Assembly: GCA_002811645.1 (NCBI GenBank)
Contig: PDIP01000111.1
Location: forward strand, 44,739-91,465
Direction of reading: 5' to 3'
From: Corallochytrium limacisporum
Taxonomy: Eukaryota > Opisthokonta
DNA: 46,727 nt
Shown: positions 37,839 to 46,727 of the stretch, piece by piece
Position numbering within the stretch: the stretch's first letter is position 1
Layout: the number at the start of each line of letters is the position of its first letter
The notes under the pieces: generated by a model
What the model saw: only the letters and a program-made list of their open reading frames with translations
The model's database searches: none
Told to the model about the DNA's origin: nothing
Program-made: the position numbers and the translations under genes

Positions 37839-38422
37839 AGGACAAGGGAACTTCGTACAACAAATCGAAATTGAGTGCACAGGAAAGTAATGCCTGGCGA
37901 CCCTTCAGTAGGGAACAGCTGACTCGCTCCAACGCATCCACTTTGTACAGACCAACCGACCCGCATACCCTCGAGAGGGGTGGGGTCGGCGAGTACCCTC
38001 CTTTTCGCGCGCGAAAATTTTGGAGTCTGTTTTCTACGGATTCTCCTCTGCCTTGGGAAGTGCGCGCGAAAATCTCTGGTGTTATGCGATCAATACTGGA
38101 GCTACTGACTTTCCTTCGTGGTCGTCCCTGCGACCCGACCTTTTCCCTTGGGTTCCGAGCAAAGGAGGGGAAGGGTGGGCAGCGAGCGACTCGACTAGCA
38201 TTTGCACGCACGAAGAAGCTCGCGACATACATGGAGGAACGTATTTCTTGATCTATACTTACGTTGCCAATAACGCAATCTAAGCCGAAACAATGTGAAT
38301 GTAAAGAAAGGAGAGGAGGCGACCCTAAACAGCGACCATTGGTAAAGAAAGCAGGATGAGATCAATACGATGTGACTGCTAAGAGCAAATGCATTAGTAG
38401 AAGTGGAAAAGACGGAAGAAAC
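37839..38422. other. Spacer between DIS3L2 and PLK4
   Basis: About 0.6 kb holding the DIS3L2 cleavage region and the PLK4 promoter/leader. It includes GCGCGCGAAAA and GCGCGCGAAAAT segments (38006-38016 and 38059-38071), a repeated motif that could bind E2F-like factors, but this is only a motif resemblance. No open frame is convincing. Confidence 0.4.
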
Positions 38423-40756
38423 ATGCCGGGTGTCACATCAAAATCTGAGTCGGCCCCGTACAAACTATGCGAGCGCATTGGTAAGGGTAGCTTTGCTACT
38501 GTCTACCGCGGGGTTGACTGCCATACCGGCAAAGACGTGGCCATTAAGGTCATTGACAAAGCAGTTGCACGGCAAAACAGGCGGGTACTGTCAGTAAGGC
38601 ATGAGATCGAGATTCATCGGACCCTAAATCATCCGCATATAGTAGAACTGCTGGACTATTTTGAGGACAAGAATAGTGTCTACATTGTCCTCGAGTATTG
38701 CCAGAGTCATGATCTTGCGCGCACGGCATGGGGACGAGGCATGCACAGCTATGCGGACATCCGGCGATACGCCCAACAACTCCTTCAGGCGGTCCTGTAC
38801 TTGAATGAAAACAAAATCGTACACCGGGACTTAAAACTATCGAATATTCTTATGGGTGAGTGCAACACAGTTAAATTAGCAGACTTCGGTCTGGCAACGC
38901 GAATTGACAGCAAGGGAGCACCATCGGACGCAGAGAGTATTGAATCCACTCTCTGTGGAACACCAAACTTTATGGCGCCTGAAGTACTGAAAAGGCGTGT
39001 GGAAGACTGGGCTGCGGCAGAGGTGTGGTCTTTGGGCTGCATCCTGTTCACCATGTTCACGGGGCGACCACCTTTCCAGGCTGACACTATACAGAGTACT
39101 TTGCAGCGAGTCACAAAGGGTCTCACAGGGGAAAGCATCCCAGATTGGATCCCTCACATGGCAGCCAATGCGATCCGGAGTATGTGTTCCCTGGATCCAG
39201 GTCAGCGACCTAGTCTGGGAGAACTTAAGAGCCTGCCGTTCTTTGCGGGACAGACTCCATTGTCAGTACCGGTGCCAAGGGGCAAAGCCTCGCCACATAG
39301 CAAGGACACGGCTCGGGAAGATGGTACCCTTCAATGCACACCCACACGGGACATTCCCTCGAAGCCCGTGGATTCAAAATCTTCGACAATAACGCCAACA
39401 TCAGTCAGGGCCATGGAGGACAAACTCAAGCCCCTGGATACTAAATTCCTACGTGCCCATCGGCATCCGAACAAAAAATTTGAGATTGGTATTCTAGAAG
39501 ATGGGAGCGTATACCTCACCACCCGCAACAATACCGACGAGAAGGAAAACTGCAGCAGCGAGTCGGAAAGCCCGAATAAGAAGAAGGGCAGCACTCTGAC
39601 CATTTCCTCGGATGGGCTTCGGATTAAATTTGAAAGCCACGCAACGGGGCAGAAACGAGAGTTTCACCTAGATGATCTGCCCAGCAAATTGTGGCCCAAG
39701 TACAAGTATGCGGCAAAGTTTGTCCGGCTACTGAAATCACGGACACCGGCAGTCATTTACTATGACGCCGAAGGGTGTAAGCATATACTCATGGCCTGCG
39801 TTGAAGACTATATCCGGTTTGAATCCTTTGTCAGTCCGGAATTGAAGCTCGTGTGCAACAGCAGCTCTTGTGCCGTTGAGGTATATCGCACGGGTCGCTT
39901 TGATCAGTCCTACACACAACACAGAGTCATACGCGTCGACGGATGGCAGAAGACGGGCCCCAATGGCTACGAATGCCTCACCCTCGACGCCCTGCCGCCA
40001 GTGTTGGACTCGGATGTCAAGGATGGATTACAGCACACTGCCAAGGCAATGGTCCTGTGCCTTCAAATGTACGCTGCTGCATCAGTTGCTATCGGTGGTC
40101 AGATCCTGACCTGTGGTGATCGTCACCACTATGTGCACAAGTTCCAGTTCCTGGCGTCTTCCCACGACACAACAATGGACTCGCGGCTCTCCCCCAGTGC
40201 GGCTGGGCTTATGCACTCACCGTCGGCGTCAGTGTGCAGCCATGCCACCACAGTGTACAAGACTCCCACTAGCGGCCAACGGCTGAATGGAACTGGCGGC
40301 CACACTTCCCGCATCACCCTTGGAGCGCTGCCATTGTCAAGCCCCCAGCAAGGCGATGACACTGCATACCACGGCGCCTCCTTCCGCACCCCGCGCAGTC
40401 AAGATGCACGGCATCGTGCTCCGCCCACCAAATGCACATTTTTGACCCTCGATGGCGTTGAAGGCAAGATCTGGGCCCTACAGTCGCCTTTGATTGGGGC
40501 GAAGAGCGGGGCCGAGGTCGGCATGACGCTTACTCTACTCTTTCCGGACGGCAGAGTGCTGCGCCTGCGGAAGGGCAAGCGGACGGAGGTGACTGCTGCG
40601 ATGCTTACAGAAGGCAGCCTTGGAAAAGCACCCGAATTCCATACCATCGACCTCAAGGCACCCGAGAATGGTCTTTTCCTGAAGGCAGTGACGCAGACTC
40701 CTGACTTGGTTAAGCGTCTACGCACCTCGACGAAAGGACCAGTGTTGACGCTGTGA
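38423..40756 (+). CDS. PLK4: Polo-like kinase 4 (PLK4)
   Basis: The Ser/Thr kinase that licenses centriole duplication. The protein is 777 residues from the ATG at 38423; the frame extends 51 bases upstream but only from a GTG. The kinase domain (about 13-278) has IGKGSFATVYRG, K42, HRDLKLSNIL (H134-D136), DFGLAT (154-159) and CGTPNFMAPEV, closest to PLK4 among polo kinases. After a linker, a cryptic polo box module (about 350-580) includes LPSKLWPKYKYAAKFVRLLKS, equivalent to the human LPEKYWRKYQYASRFVQLV segment. A last ordered block (about 670-765) with LTLLFPDGRVLRLRKGK may be a divergent polo box 3. It lies downstream of DIS3L2 and converges with NT5C2, 143 bases between stops. Confidence 0.95.
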   Translation: MPGVTSKSESAPYKLCERIGKGSFATVYRGVDCHTGKDVAIKVIDKAVARQNRRVLSVRHEIEIHRTLNHPHIVELLDYFEDKNSVYIVLEYCQSHDLARTAWGRGMHSYADIRRYAQQLLQAVLYLNENKIVHRDLKLSNILMGECNTVKLADFGLATRIDSKGAPSDAESIESTLCGTPNFMAPEVLKRRVEDWAAAEVWSLGCILFTMFTGRPPFQADTIQSTLQRVTKGLTGESIPDWIPHMAANAIRSMCSLDPGQRPSLGELKSLPFFAGQTPLSVPVPRGKASPHSKDTAREDGTLQCTPTRDIPSKPVDSKSSTITPTSVRAMEDKLKPLDTKFLRAHRHPNKKFEIGILEDGSVYLTTRNNTDEKENCSSESESPNKKKGSTLTISSDGLRIKFESHATGQKREFHLDDLPSKLWPKYKYAAKFVRLLKSRTPAVIYYDAEGCKHILMACVEDYIRFESFVSPELKLVCNSSSCAVEVYRTGRFDQSYTQHRVIRVDGWQKTGPNGYECLTLDALPPVLDSDVKDGLQHTAKAMVLCLQMYAAASVAIGGQILTCGDRHHYVHKFQFLASSHDTTMDSRLSPSAAGLMHSPSASVCSHATTVYKTPTSGQRLNGTGGHTSRITLGALPLSSPQQGDDTAYHGASFRTPRSQDARHRAPPTKCTFLTLDGVEGKIWALQSPLIGAKSGAEVGMTLTLLFPDGRVLRLRKGKRTEVTAAMLTEGSLGKAPEFHTIDLKAPENGLFLKAVTQTPDLVKRLRTSTKGPVLTL

Positions 40757-40899
40757 CCACGACCAAGGAAACGTGGTAGAATATAGAACTTTACACACAG
40801 AGAGACTGTATTCGTATACTTGACTGCTAGTGTTGTGGATTTCGTACTTGGTAAATGCTATTGTTGAGTTGATGTGTGACTCTTCTCTTTCTGGTCCCT

Positions 40900-42507
40900 T
40901 CATACTGACGATGCTTGATGGGGCATTGGCTCATCAAGATACCGGAATTCGTAGAACAGCGGATAATTCAGAATGTTCCACGGTTTGCTGGCATACAGAT
41001 CCGCGTAGCGACGGGCCTGGTTGGCGAAGAAAGTCTGTCGCGTACCGCTGCGGAAGAGGCCGCCAAAGGTAGGATTGAAGGCATCGTCCATGGCTTTCTC
41101 TGTCTCGTGGATTTTCTTCTTTAGACCGGTGACATCGGGTTCCTCACTAGCATCCACGTCCAGGTCTCGGAAGGTTTCCGCAATCATGAAGTCCAGATTG
41201 TGTAGGTGCGTCACCAAATGCCCGACGTTCTTCTGAATCGCCAACTCCCGAGTCATCTCCGGCACGACCAACAGGGTCCGCCAGGCGTGGGTCTTCTTAC
41301 TTTTCAAAATGTCGCCGAAGATGTGGTCACCAAAGTACAGAATACTCTTGCCCGCCGCTCCTGTGTACTCGCAGAACAGTGCCGACGAGCCACCGGTGTA
41401 AATCTTACCCGGTTGGAACTTGCCCTTGACGGAGCCAATCTTCAGATCACCCGTGGTTTCATCGACCTCCCGAAGAGATGATCCCTGCGTGAAGAATAGG
41501 GGCTTCTTAGCGTCACAGATGATCACATCAAAGTATTCTTTCCAGTGCTTCGAGGGGCCTCCTTCTTCGCTAAAGTCAGTCAGATACGTCATAATGATGT
41601 TGGTGTAAGCGTACTCCGAGTTGGTCGCTAGGAATGTCTTGCGTCCACCTTCCCTTATCTTGTCTAACATGCGTGGCAGCTGCTCCTCCTTTTCCACGTA
41701 CTTTTCCAGGTTGGCCACGGTGGCATCCTTAAGTTGTCCCTTCAGATGCACATGATCCACAGCTAAACGAAGGTCCTGGTAAATATTCTGATAGCTGAGC
41801 ACAATCGTCTCTGATTGAAATCCGCTACTGGTCTTCTCAAATTCTGTGTGGCTGTCAAAAAATGTGACCAGGTCCGCAATCAGACATGTCTCCGGCAGGT
41901 TGAATAGAGTGTTCAGCACACTGTAACGCTTGCCAATTTCGTCGGAGAGCACAAAGGAGTTGGGATAGAGCTGCGAGATCTCCTGGGGTGTCAGCTTTGT
42001 GTGCCCGTGGACCGCAAGCAGGATGTTCCCAAAACCATCAACTTTCACTAGGTTACCCGCTTCAACATCGAAGAAAAGACCACGCAGCGGAAAGTCACGG
42101 TCGTAGCGTAGTGTACCAATCTCTTCGGGGTAACCATATTCAACGAGCCTATCCCTCACGAGGTTGTAACCCAGTTCCTCGTAGTCTGGACTCTTGTACT
42201 GCGCAAGAGTATAGTCCATATCGTACCCGAACCATTCAATCTCATTCAAACTGACATTGCGGTTTACGTACACTCGCTTGTCCGATGGACGTTTGTACTT
42301 TGGGGGCAGGGTCTGCTCCGGAACATCTACGTACTTGTCCAATTCTTGCTTTGTCGGTGGGTAGGATAGCTCATTGAGGATAACCCCGCTTTGAGAGCGC
42401 CTTCGAGCTCCTGGTATCCCCATATCTGGTACGTCGTCGTCCCGTGCCGATCGCCGCTTGTCGAGCAGCTTCTTGGCCGGTTCCAGGTTGTTCTTTGACA
42501 TCGTCAT
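40900..42507 (-). CDS. NT5C2: Cytosolic purine 5'-nucleotidase (NT5C2)
   Basis: A HAD-superfamily nucleotidase that dephosphorylates IMP and GMP in the cytosol and also has phosphotransferase activity in animals. The 535-residue protein aligns along its length with human NT5C2. Motif I is FGYDMDYTLAQYKSP with nucleophile D96 and acid/base D98. Further shared segments are LRYDRDFPLRGLFFD, LNTLFNLPETCLIADLV, LATNSEYAYTNIIMTYL (motif II), DAKKPLFF (with the motif III lysine), YFGDHIFGDILKSKK (motif IV) and FRSGTRQTFFANQARRYADLY near the end. The C-terminus is MPHQASSV; in animals it is MPHESTV followed by an acidic tail, which is missing here. The start is ATG 42507, with a second in-frame ATG at 42501. 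It is head-to-head with PIGK. Confidence 0.97.
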   Translation of the reverse strand: MTMSKNNLEPAKKLLDKRRSARDDDVPDMGIPGARRRSQSGVILNELSYPPTKQELDKYVDVPEQTLPPKYKRPSDKRVYVNRNVSLNEIEWFGYDMDYTLAQYKSPDYEELGYNLVRDRLVEYGYPEEIGTLRYDRDFPLRGLFFDVEAGNLVKVDGFGNILLAVHGHTKLTPQEISQLYPNSFVLSDEIGKRYSVLNTLFNLPETCLIADLVTFFDSHTEFEKTSSGFQSETIVLSYQNIYQDLRLAVDHVHLKGQLKDATVANLEKYVEKEEQLPRMLDKIREGGRKTFLATNSEYAYTNIIMTYLTDFSEEGGPSKHWKEYFDVIICDAKKPLFFTQGSSLREVDETTGDLKIGSVKGKFQPGKIYTGGSSALFCEYTGAAGKSILYFGDHIFGDILKSKKTHAWRTLLVVPEMTRELAIQKNVGHLVTHLHNLDFMIAETFRDLDVDASEEPDVTGLKKKIHETEKAMDDAFNPTFGGLFRSGTRQTFFANQARRYADLYASKPWNILNYPLFYEFRYLDEPMPHQASSV

Positions 42508-43736
42508 TCTTACTTCTATTTTCTATTCACGCAATTCCATTCCAAGACGCGCTGACTTTGTTTTACTACCCTGACCGCTGCTATTCCTTACATACGTTCC
42601 CTAGAAGTGCCAAGGACGACCGCTTATCACACCTCTCATTCCCACACACTCTCTTGGCACTCACATTCCTCCGCTAGCGCACCACCCGTGCCAACCGGCC
42701 CCGCCTCCTCCCAAATGTCCGGGGGTATCCACTGCTGAGCCTCCCCCTCCGCCTTCGGAAGAGAGGGAGGAGGAGGGGGTGTGTACATACCGCGAACCTC
42801 ACTCTCCAAACTGGGGAAGTCTGGCTGACTGCCGTTGACACTGCGATGCTCCCGCTTTCTGTGCGCACTCACGGCGCTGCAATTCCAATGTTCGCCGTCC
42901 GTACTGCTCCACTCTGTTTCAACTGCGCAGGCAGTTCTGCAAGCAGACGCGCCCAACTGCATTGAGGGGACCTCAGACGGCGATGACTCGCACACATCAC
43001 TGGTACGGATTCTTGGCGTTTCACATTGGAGATGGTTCCCATCCCTTTAAGGGCTCAAGAGTGTCGAGCCCAATTGCCACCGCGACAGCCAGATCATACT
43101 GGTGTCTCCAGCGCGCAGATATGGAGAGAAAAACAAAGTGAAATTTGTCGCGTTGCTTCCACTTTCCCTTTGTCTGCGGGCACCCGCGGCTGCGGGGAGG
43201 TGACGCGAAGCCTGAGTTTTGGTCCCGCCCACCTCCCCGGGACGCCTCTCCCTTTCCCTGTGGAACAGAAAACACGAACAAACAGCCACAACAAACCAGT
43301 AGCTACTGTCCCGGTGTATCATCACAACCAAGACCTGACGGGTTTGAACCGGCATAGGGGAAACAGGCCTTTCGTCACCCATAGCGGGCTATCTAGATTT
43401 CCACCAAGGCGCACCAAAGCGGGAGATTGAGTTCTTGTTTTCAAACGACGAGAGTAACATTCTCAGGGGAGTCTATTTTCCCACCTCGACAAGCGAACGG
43501 CCTGCGGGCTACCGACCGTCTCACCAAGCGACGGCCCTGCCATATGAAGTGCAAAGCAAAATACCTAATCTTCATTCGGCACAGTCTTCAGTTTCTGGTT
43601 GGCTACTTCTAAGGTAGTCGGTCATGAGGCCGTTTCTTCTCCTCGAAGTTCGACTAGCATGCAGGATATTTCGGAGAAGCCAAAGGGCGCCCGTCGGTTC
43701 AGCATGTGATAGTGGGATCCTCCGGAGTGAATTGTT
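42508..43736. promoter_or_regulatory. Divergent spacer between NT5C2 and PIGK
   Basis: 1.2 kb containing the 5' ends of both genes. I see no recognisable gene or RNA. A sequence at 43336-43360 resembles a tRNA B-box on the minus strand, but no tRNA fold could be completed. Confidence 0.45.
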
Positions 43737-44900
43737 ATGTTTTGGTTTTGCTGCACCATGCATAGATTGATGTGTTTGGTCGTAGCCTTGCTGATGCTTG
43801 TCACAGCCGTCTGTGCCAGTAATAGTACTACCAGCCATAATGATAATTGGGCCGTTCTGGTTTCGGGATCCCGATTTTGGTTCAATTATAGACACTCCGC
43901 CAACACCCTGTCTTTCTATCGCATTGTCAAAGAGCATGGTATCCCTGACTCCAACATAATTCTTATGTTGCCTGATGATATGGCTTGCAATCCACGTAAC
44001 ATATATCCGGGTAAGGTCGTCGGCCAGGCTGCACAGAACGTAGATTTGTATGGGGAAAACGTGGAGGTGGACTACCGCGGGTATCAAGTTACAGCCAGTA
44101 ACTTCATGCGGGTACTGGTCGGTCGACATTCAGCAGAAACACCAGCTTCAATGCGCTTGAATTCAGGGCCGAACAGCAACGTCTTGGTATACCTAACCGG
44201 CCACGGTGGAGAAGACTTCTTCAAGTTCCAGGATTTTGAAGAGATCACATCTGCAGAACTTGCAGACGCATTTCAACAAATGTATGAGCAGGAGCGGTAC
44301 AAGAACCTCTTGTTCGTTATTGACACATGTCATGCGGAGTCAATGTACTCAAAGATCACTAGTCCAAATATTGTGTCAGTGGCGTCGAGCACTCGGGAGG
44401 AGGACTCGTTTTCCTTTGGATGCAACCGCGACCTCGGAGTCTCGTTGATCGATCGGTTCTCTCAGGAGTTTCTGCTCTTCCTGGAGAACGTGACTCGGGA
44501 ATCCACATCGACGATTAAGGATGTGCTTACACCTATGACCTATCAGAAACTCAAGTCTCACCACAACTATGATGATAGTCTATCCACGGTGAAGATTGAC
44601 AAGCTTCAACTGGTAGACTTCTTTACTAACGAGAAGACATACAGAAGCAAACATACTATGAGGCATTCCTTGCAGCGGCGGGGATCTGAGTTTTGGCTGG
44701 GCGAGACGTTGCAGCCCATTCCGCGGTCGCTGCTGGATGAGAGAATTAGTGACGGTCACGTAGCAAAGGACCAAAGTCTTCTGGTGCCAGTTCTGGAAGC
44801 GATCAAAGTGGCTCTGCGTCAAGCGAAGACCTATGTTGGAACCACACAAGCCGCCACATTGTGGCTTGGAATCATCGTTCTAGGAATGCTAATCAGTTGA
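43737..44900 (+). CDS. PIGK: GPI-anchor transamidase catalytic subunit (PIGK/GPI8)
   Basis: The caspase-like (C13 family) cysteine protease subunit of GPI transamidase in the ER. It cleaves the C-terminal signal of proproteins and joins them to the GPI anchor. The 387-residue protein has a signal peptide (about 1-27, LMCLVVALLMLVTAVCA). The lumenal catalytic domain starts with NWAVLVSGSRFWFNYRHSANTLSFYR. The catalytic pair is H156 in YLTGHGGEDFFKFQD and C198 in VIDTCHAESM. The family segments NIILMLPDDMACNPRN and VDYRGYQVTASNF are also present. A C-terminal membrane helix (about 370-386) anchors it. ATG 43737 is the first Met; Met8 (43758) would give an equally good signal peptide. It converges with the methyltransferase, 89 bases between stops. 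Confidence 0.96.
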   Translation: MFWFCCTMHRLMCLVVALLMLVTAVCASNSTTSHNDNWAVLVSGSRFWFNYRHSANTLSFYRIVKEHGIPDSNIILMLPDDMACNPRNIYPGKVVGQAAQNVDLYGENVEVDYRGYQVTASNFMRVLVGRHSAETPASMRLNSGPNSNVLVYLTGHGGEDFFKFQDFEEITSAELADAFQQMYEQERYKNLLFVIDTCHAESMYSKITSPNIVSVASSTREEDSFSFGCNRDLGVSLIDRFSQEFLLFLENVTRESTSTIKDVLTPMTYQKLKSHHNYDDSLSTVKIDKLQLVDFFTNEKTYRSKHTMRHSLQRRGSEFWLGETLQPIPRSLLDERISDGHVAKDQSLLVPVLEAIKVALRQAKTYVGTTQAATLWLGIIVLGMLIS

Positions 44901-44989
44901 ATAATTTTTTTAAATAGTGACAAGCAAATTATAGTCGTAAAATCAATACTCTAGTAATGTACTTAATTCTTTAAACATCGGGTTGTGAT

Positions 44990-45517
44990 TCAGACTGATG
45001 ATAAGAAACTGTCGGCTGTATACAGATGTACGTGTTTGTTGATCCGGTCGTTGCTTTCATTGTGTAGAATTCTTATGGGAGTCCATGACGCAACAGGGAA
45101 ACCATTGGTGATTAAACGGTGTTTTTGTGGGTTGGACTCCAGCCAGGTTTTAAGGCGATCAGCCAGAGCGTTGAGAGCCTCAGGCAGCAGATACAGGATC
45201 AGTACTGTCACTGGTGACGACTGCAGATCGATGCAGTACAGATCTTCCTCCACAATCTGCACCGAATCAAATACATCATCACCTGCCTCTACGACATTAC
45301 GTCTTGCTACCTGCACCAGGACTTCGTCCAACTCGTAGCCGATGGCCTTGCAACCGAACCTCTGGACCGCCCGGATGAGAAGACGTGCATCGCCACAACC
45401 TAGGTCAACTACAGTGTCGTCATCTTGAATTTTTGCTAATTCGAACGCTAGTTCAATCAATTCATCACTACTTGGCAGATATGGCGCCACGTATCCTTTA
45501 CCGGACAGATCTGTCAT
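44990..45517 (-). CDS. SAM-dependent methyltransferase, FAM173/ATPSCKMT-like
   Basis: A 175-residue class I methyltransferase counted from the ATG at 45517; the frame is open to 45604 but only from a TTG. VVDLGCGDARLL is motif I (the SAM-binding loop), YELDE is the acidic end of strand 2, and the preceding VAPYLPSSDELIELA segment matches the substrate-side PYVPS motif of the FAM173 family, whose animal members methylate lysines of ATP synthase c and the ADP/ATP carrier in mitochondria. It lacks the N-terminal membrane helix of those animal proteins, so target and location are uncertain. The leader contains an upstream frame (ATG at 45568) of seven codons. It converges with PIGK. Confidence 0.8.
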   Translation of the reverse strand: MTDLSGKGYVAPYLPSSDELIELAFELAKIQDDDTVVDLGCGDARLLIRAVQRFGCKAIGYELDEVLVQVARRNVVEAGDDVFDSVQIVEEDLYCIDLQSSPVTVLILYLLPEALNALADRLKTWLESNPQKHRLITNGFPVASWTPIRILHNESNDRINKHVHLYTADSFLSSV

Positions 45518-45637
45518 GGTTTGGATTGCCAAACAAAATTCTTTAGCCCGTGCAAATTGGTAACATTGGAATAGAATGCCGTTTTCTGGAAGTAGTAGAT
45601 CCAATCTGCAGGATACGCAAAACGAAAAATGGCTGTG

Positions 45638-45648
45638 AATAATTTATA
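45638..45648 (-). promoter_or_regulatory. TATA box upstream of the methyltransferase
   Basis: TATAAATTATT on the minus strand, about 120 bases before the ATG at 45517. The spacing is like that of the TATTTAA elements before the VIT/vWA and SMN-like genes, which supports the downstream ATG as the real start. Confidence 0.45.
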
Positions 45649-46646
45649 CGATTTTACAGGGCTCCTGGTGACCATGAGCTGGGTCTCAAGCAATGCTGAT
45701 GCACTGCTTCGAATCCGACCCACAACCCATGTCCCCATCCCACACAGCGGCACACGAGGGTTTCGCCCAGCGACCCGCAGTGCGCGGCCTTCCGCAAGCT
45801 TAAAGAGCTAGCCCACACCCTTCAATTGTACAGCTGCCACAGTCTGCGAAGTGGAAGGACCCCCGTCACCGGCCGTCAACGGCAAAACCAACATCGGGAA
45901 GCCCTCTAACTGAACCCTCGATTGGCACCTTAGCGAAAATTGGGGCGGAGGAAGGCTAGATTTCCCGGGCAGGTCTTCGTTGCCGCTTCAAATACACAAT
46001 AGTCTGGCCGTCCTTATGGATTACCCTGGGGGCCGACAGACTTTGCTTCTCGGTCCGCATTCCTCGCATTGCTGTAGAGAATGTATGAAATAATGAAATC
46101 TCTGCCGGCTTAGTGATGACCATAGTACCAGGGAAAGCATATACGGGTGGGGTGAGGCAGAACGAAACGAGACGGCGAACCCCTACCCGTCCGCGATGTT
46201 CGGTCATTTGATCGTAGCTGCGTCCCTTTGGCCTTTCGTTCAGAGACCAAACTCCCTTTCTCCCCAACGCCCCACGCCAATTGTTTGTTCCGTAGTAAAA
46301 GTACAAAAAGTATACCCAGGGAGTATGATCTGAGAGAACTTCCCTCGAAGGACTCGTGAGTCGGGAGGGGAGGCCGGCAAAGCCAGACCAAGCCACTGAC
46401 TCCGCAAACCGTGACTTTTTTGATGACACAGTCTGGACGGCATTCCGAACCATACACTAACTGGCTTACAGAACTTGAGAGGGTGTATACCGATTTGCGT
46501 CATCAAAATATACGGTGCCACGAATGCCCAATCGCCGCATAGGCAGGTTGGTACGCTGGCAACGACTACTACCATTCAGTAGGCAATCTGTGGATGGAAA
46601 ACGGACATTTGAGCTGCTCGAAATGACGAAGAGATGTACCAACCTC

Positions 46647-46708
46647 TGTTCAATAAAAAAGTGCAGAATTTCGAAAAACCGGTGTTCAACAAAAATTTGC
46701 ACAATTCG
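46647..46708. repeat. Imperfect 36-bp direct repeat at the window edge
   Basis: Two copies beginning TGTTCAA at 46647 and 46683, each followed by an A-run, a TGCA core and AATT(T)CG. About 20 of 26 positions agree. The copies may continue beyond the window. Confidence 0.55.
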
Positions 46709-46727
46709 TGATTGTTAGCCCAAGCGT

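Larger units (their letters stand above)
45518..46727. other. Right-end flank without a recognisable gene
   Basis: It contains the 5' region of the methyltransferase. Open frames such as 45956-46453 (-) and 46515-46718 (+) match no family I know. The last 90 bases hold an imperfect direct repeat. A gene continuing past the window end cannot be excluded. Confidence 0.45.

Noticed and set aside
38372-38422. Seventeen-residue N-terminal extension of PLK4
   Set aside because: It would start at GTG; the ATG at 38423 precedes the kinase domain at the usual distance.
43336-43362. Minus-strand B-box (GGTTCAAACCC) suggesting a tRNA
   Set aside because: The T-stem has a mismatch and no matching acceptor or D-arm can be found upstream.

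Overview
This window is nuclear DNA from a eukaryote. It carries fourteen protein genes, all of which read as single uninterrupted exons. Most have their closest recognisable relatives in animals and their unicellular kin: SMN with a Tudor domain and a YG box, an iRhom-type rhomboid, PLK4 with a cryptic polo box, TBCK, DIS3L2, NT5C2, PIGK, TPK1, the PP2A B55 subunit and a VIT/vWA protein. PLK4, SMN and iRhom together suggest a unicellular holozoan (or other opisthokont) with an intron-poor genome. From memory Corallochytrium would fit, but the species cannot be proved from this sequence.

Layout, left to right: 1-1503 has no convincing gene. VIT/vWA protein (+, 1504-4422) faces thiamine pyrophosphokinase (-, 4516-5481). 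TPK is head-to-head with a large SMN-like protein (+, 6168-8504), which faces a C1-RasGEF (-, 8661-12200). Then comes a 6.3 kb spacer full of GA/CA/CT tracts, an assembly gap (13171-13815) and a 122-bp tandem duplication. An unrecognised 760-residue protein (-, 18490-20772) is head-to-head with an SLC35G/EamA transporter (+, 21704-22855), followed by TBCK (+, 23253-26354). TBCK faces an iRhom-like rhomboid (-, 26445-28886). PP2A B55 (-, 31068-32375) is head-to-head with DIS3L2 (+, 34573-37794), followed by PLK4 (+, 38423-40756). PLK4 faces NT5C2 (-, 40900-42507), which is head-to-head with PIGK (+, 43737-44900). PIGK faces a small SAM methyltransferase (-, 44990-45517).

The genes are housekeeping and regulatory and do not form one pathway. 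The spacing is regular: all five tail-to-tail pairs are only 89-156 bp apart, while 5' regions are 0.4-6 kb and rich in homopolymer and dinucleotide tracts.

Two proteins stand out. The SMN homologue has the expected Gemin2-binding-like helix, Tudor and YG box, but also a second Tudor-like unit and a C-terminal domain that looks like the archaeal CTP-dependent riboflavin kinase fold. The iRhom-like protein has the cysteine-rich loop and C-terminal tail of animal iRhoms, which are inactive pseudoproteases, yet it keeps the serine/histidine catalytic dyad.
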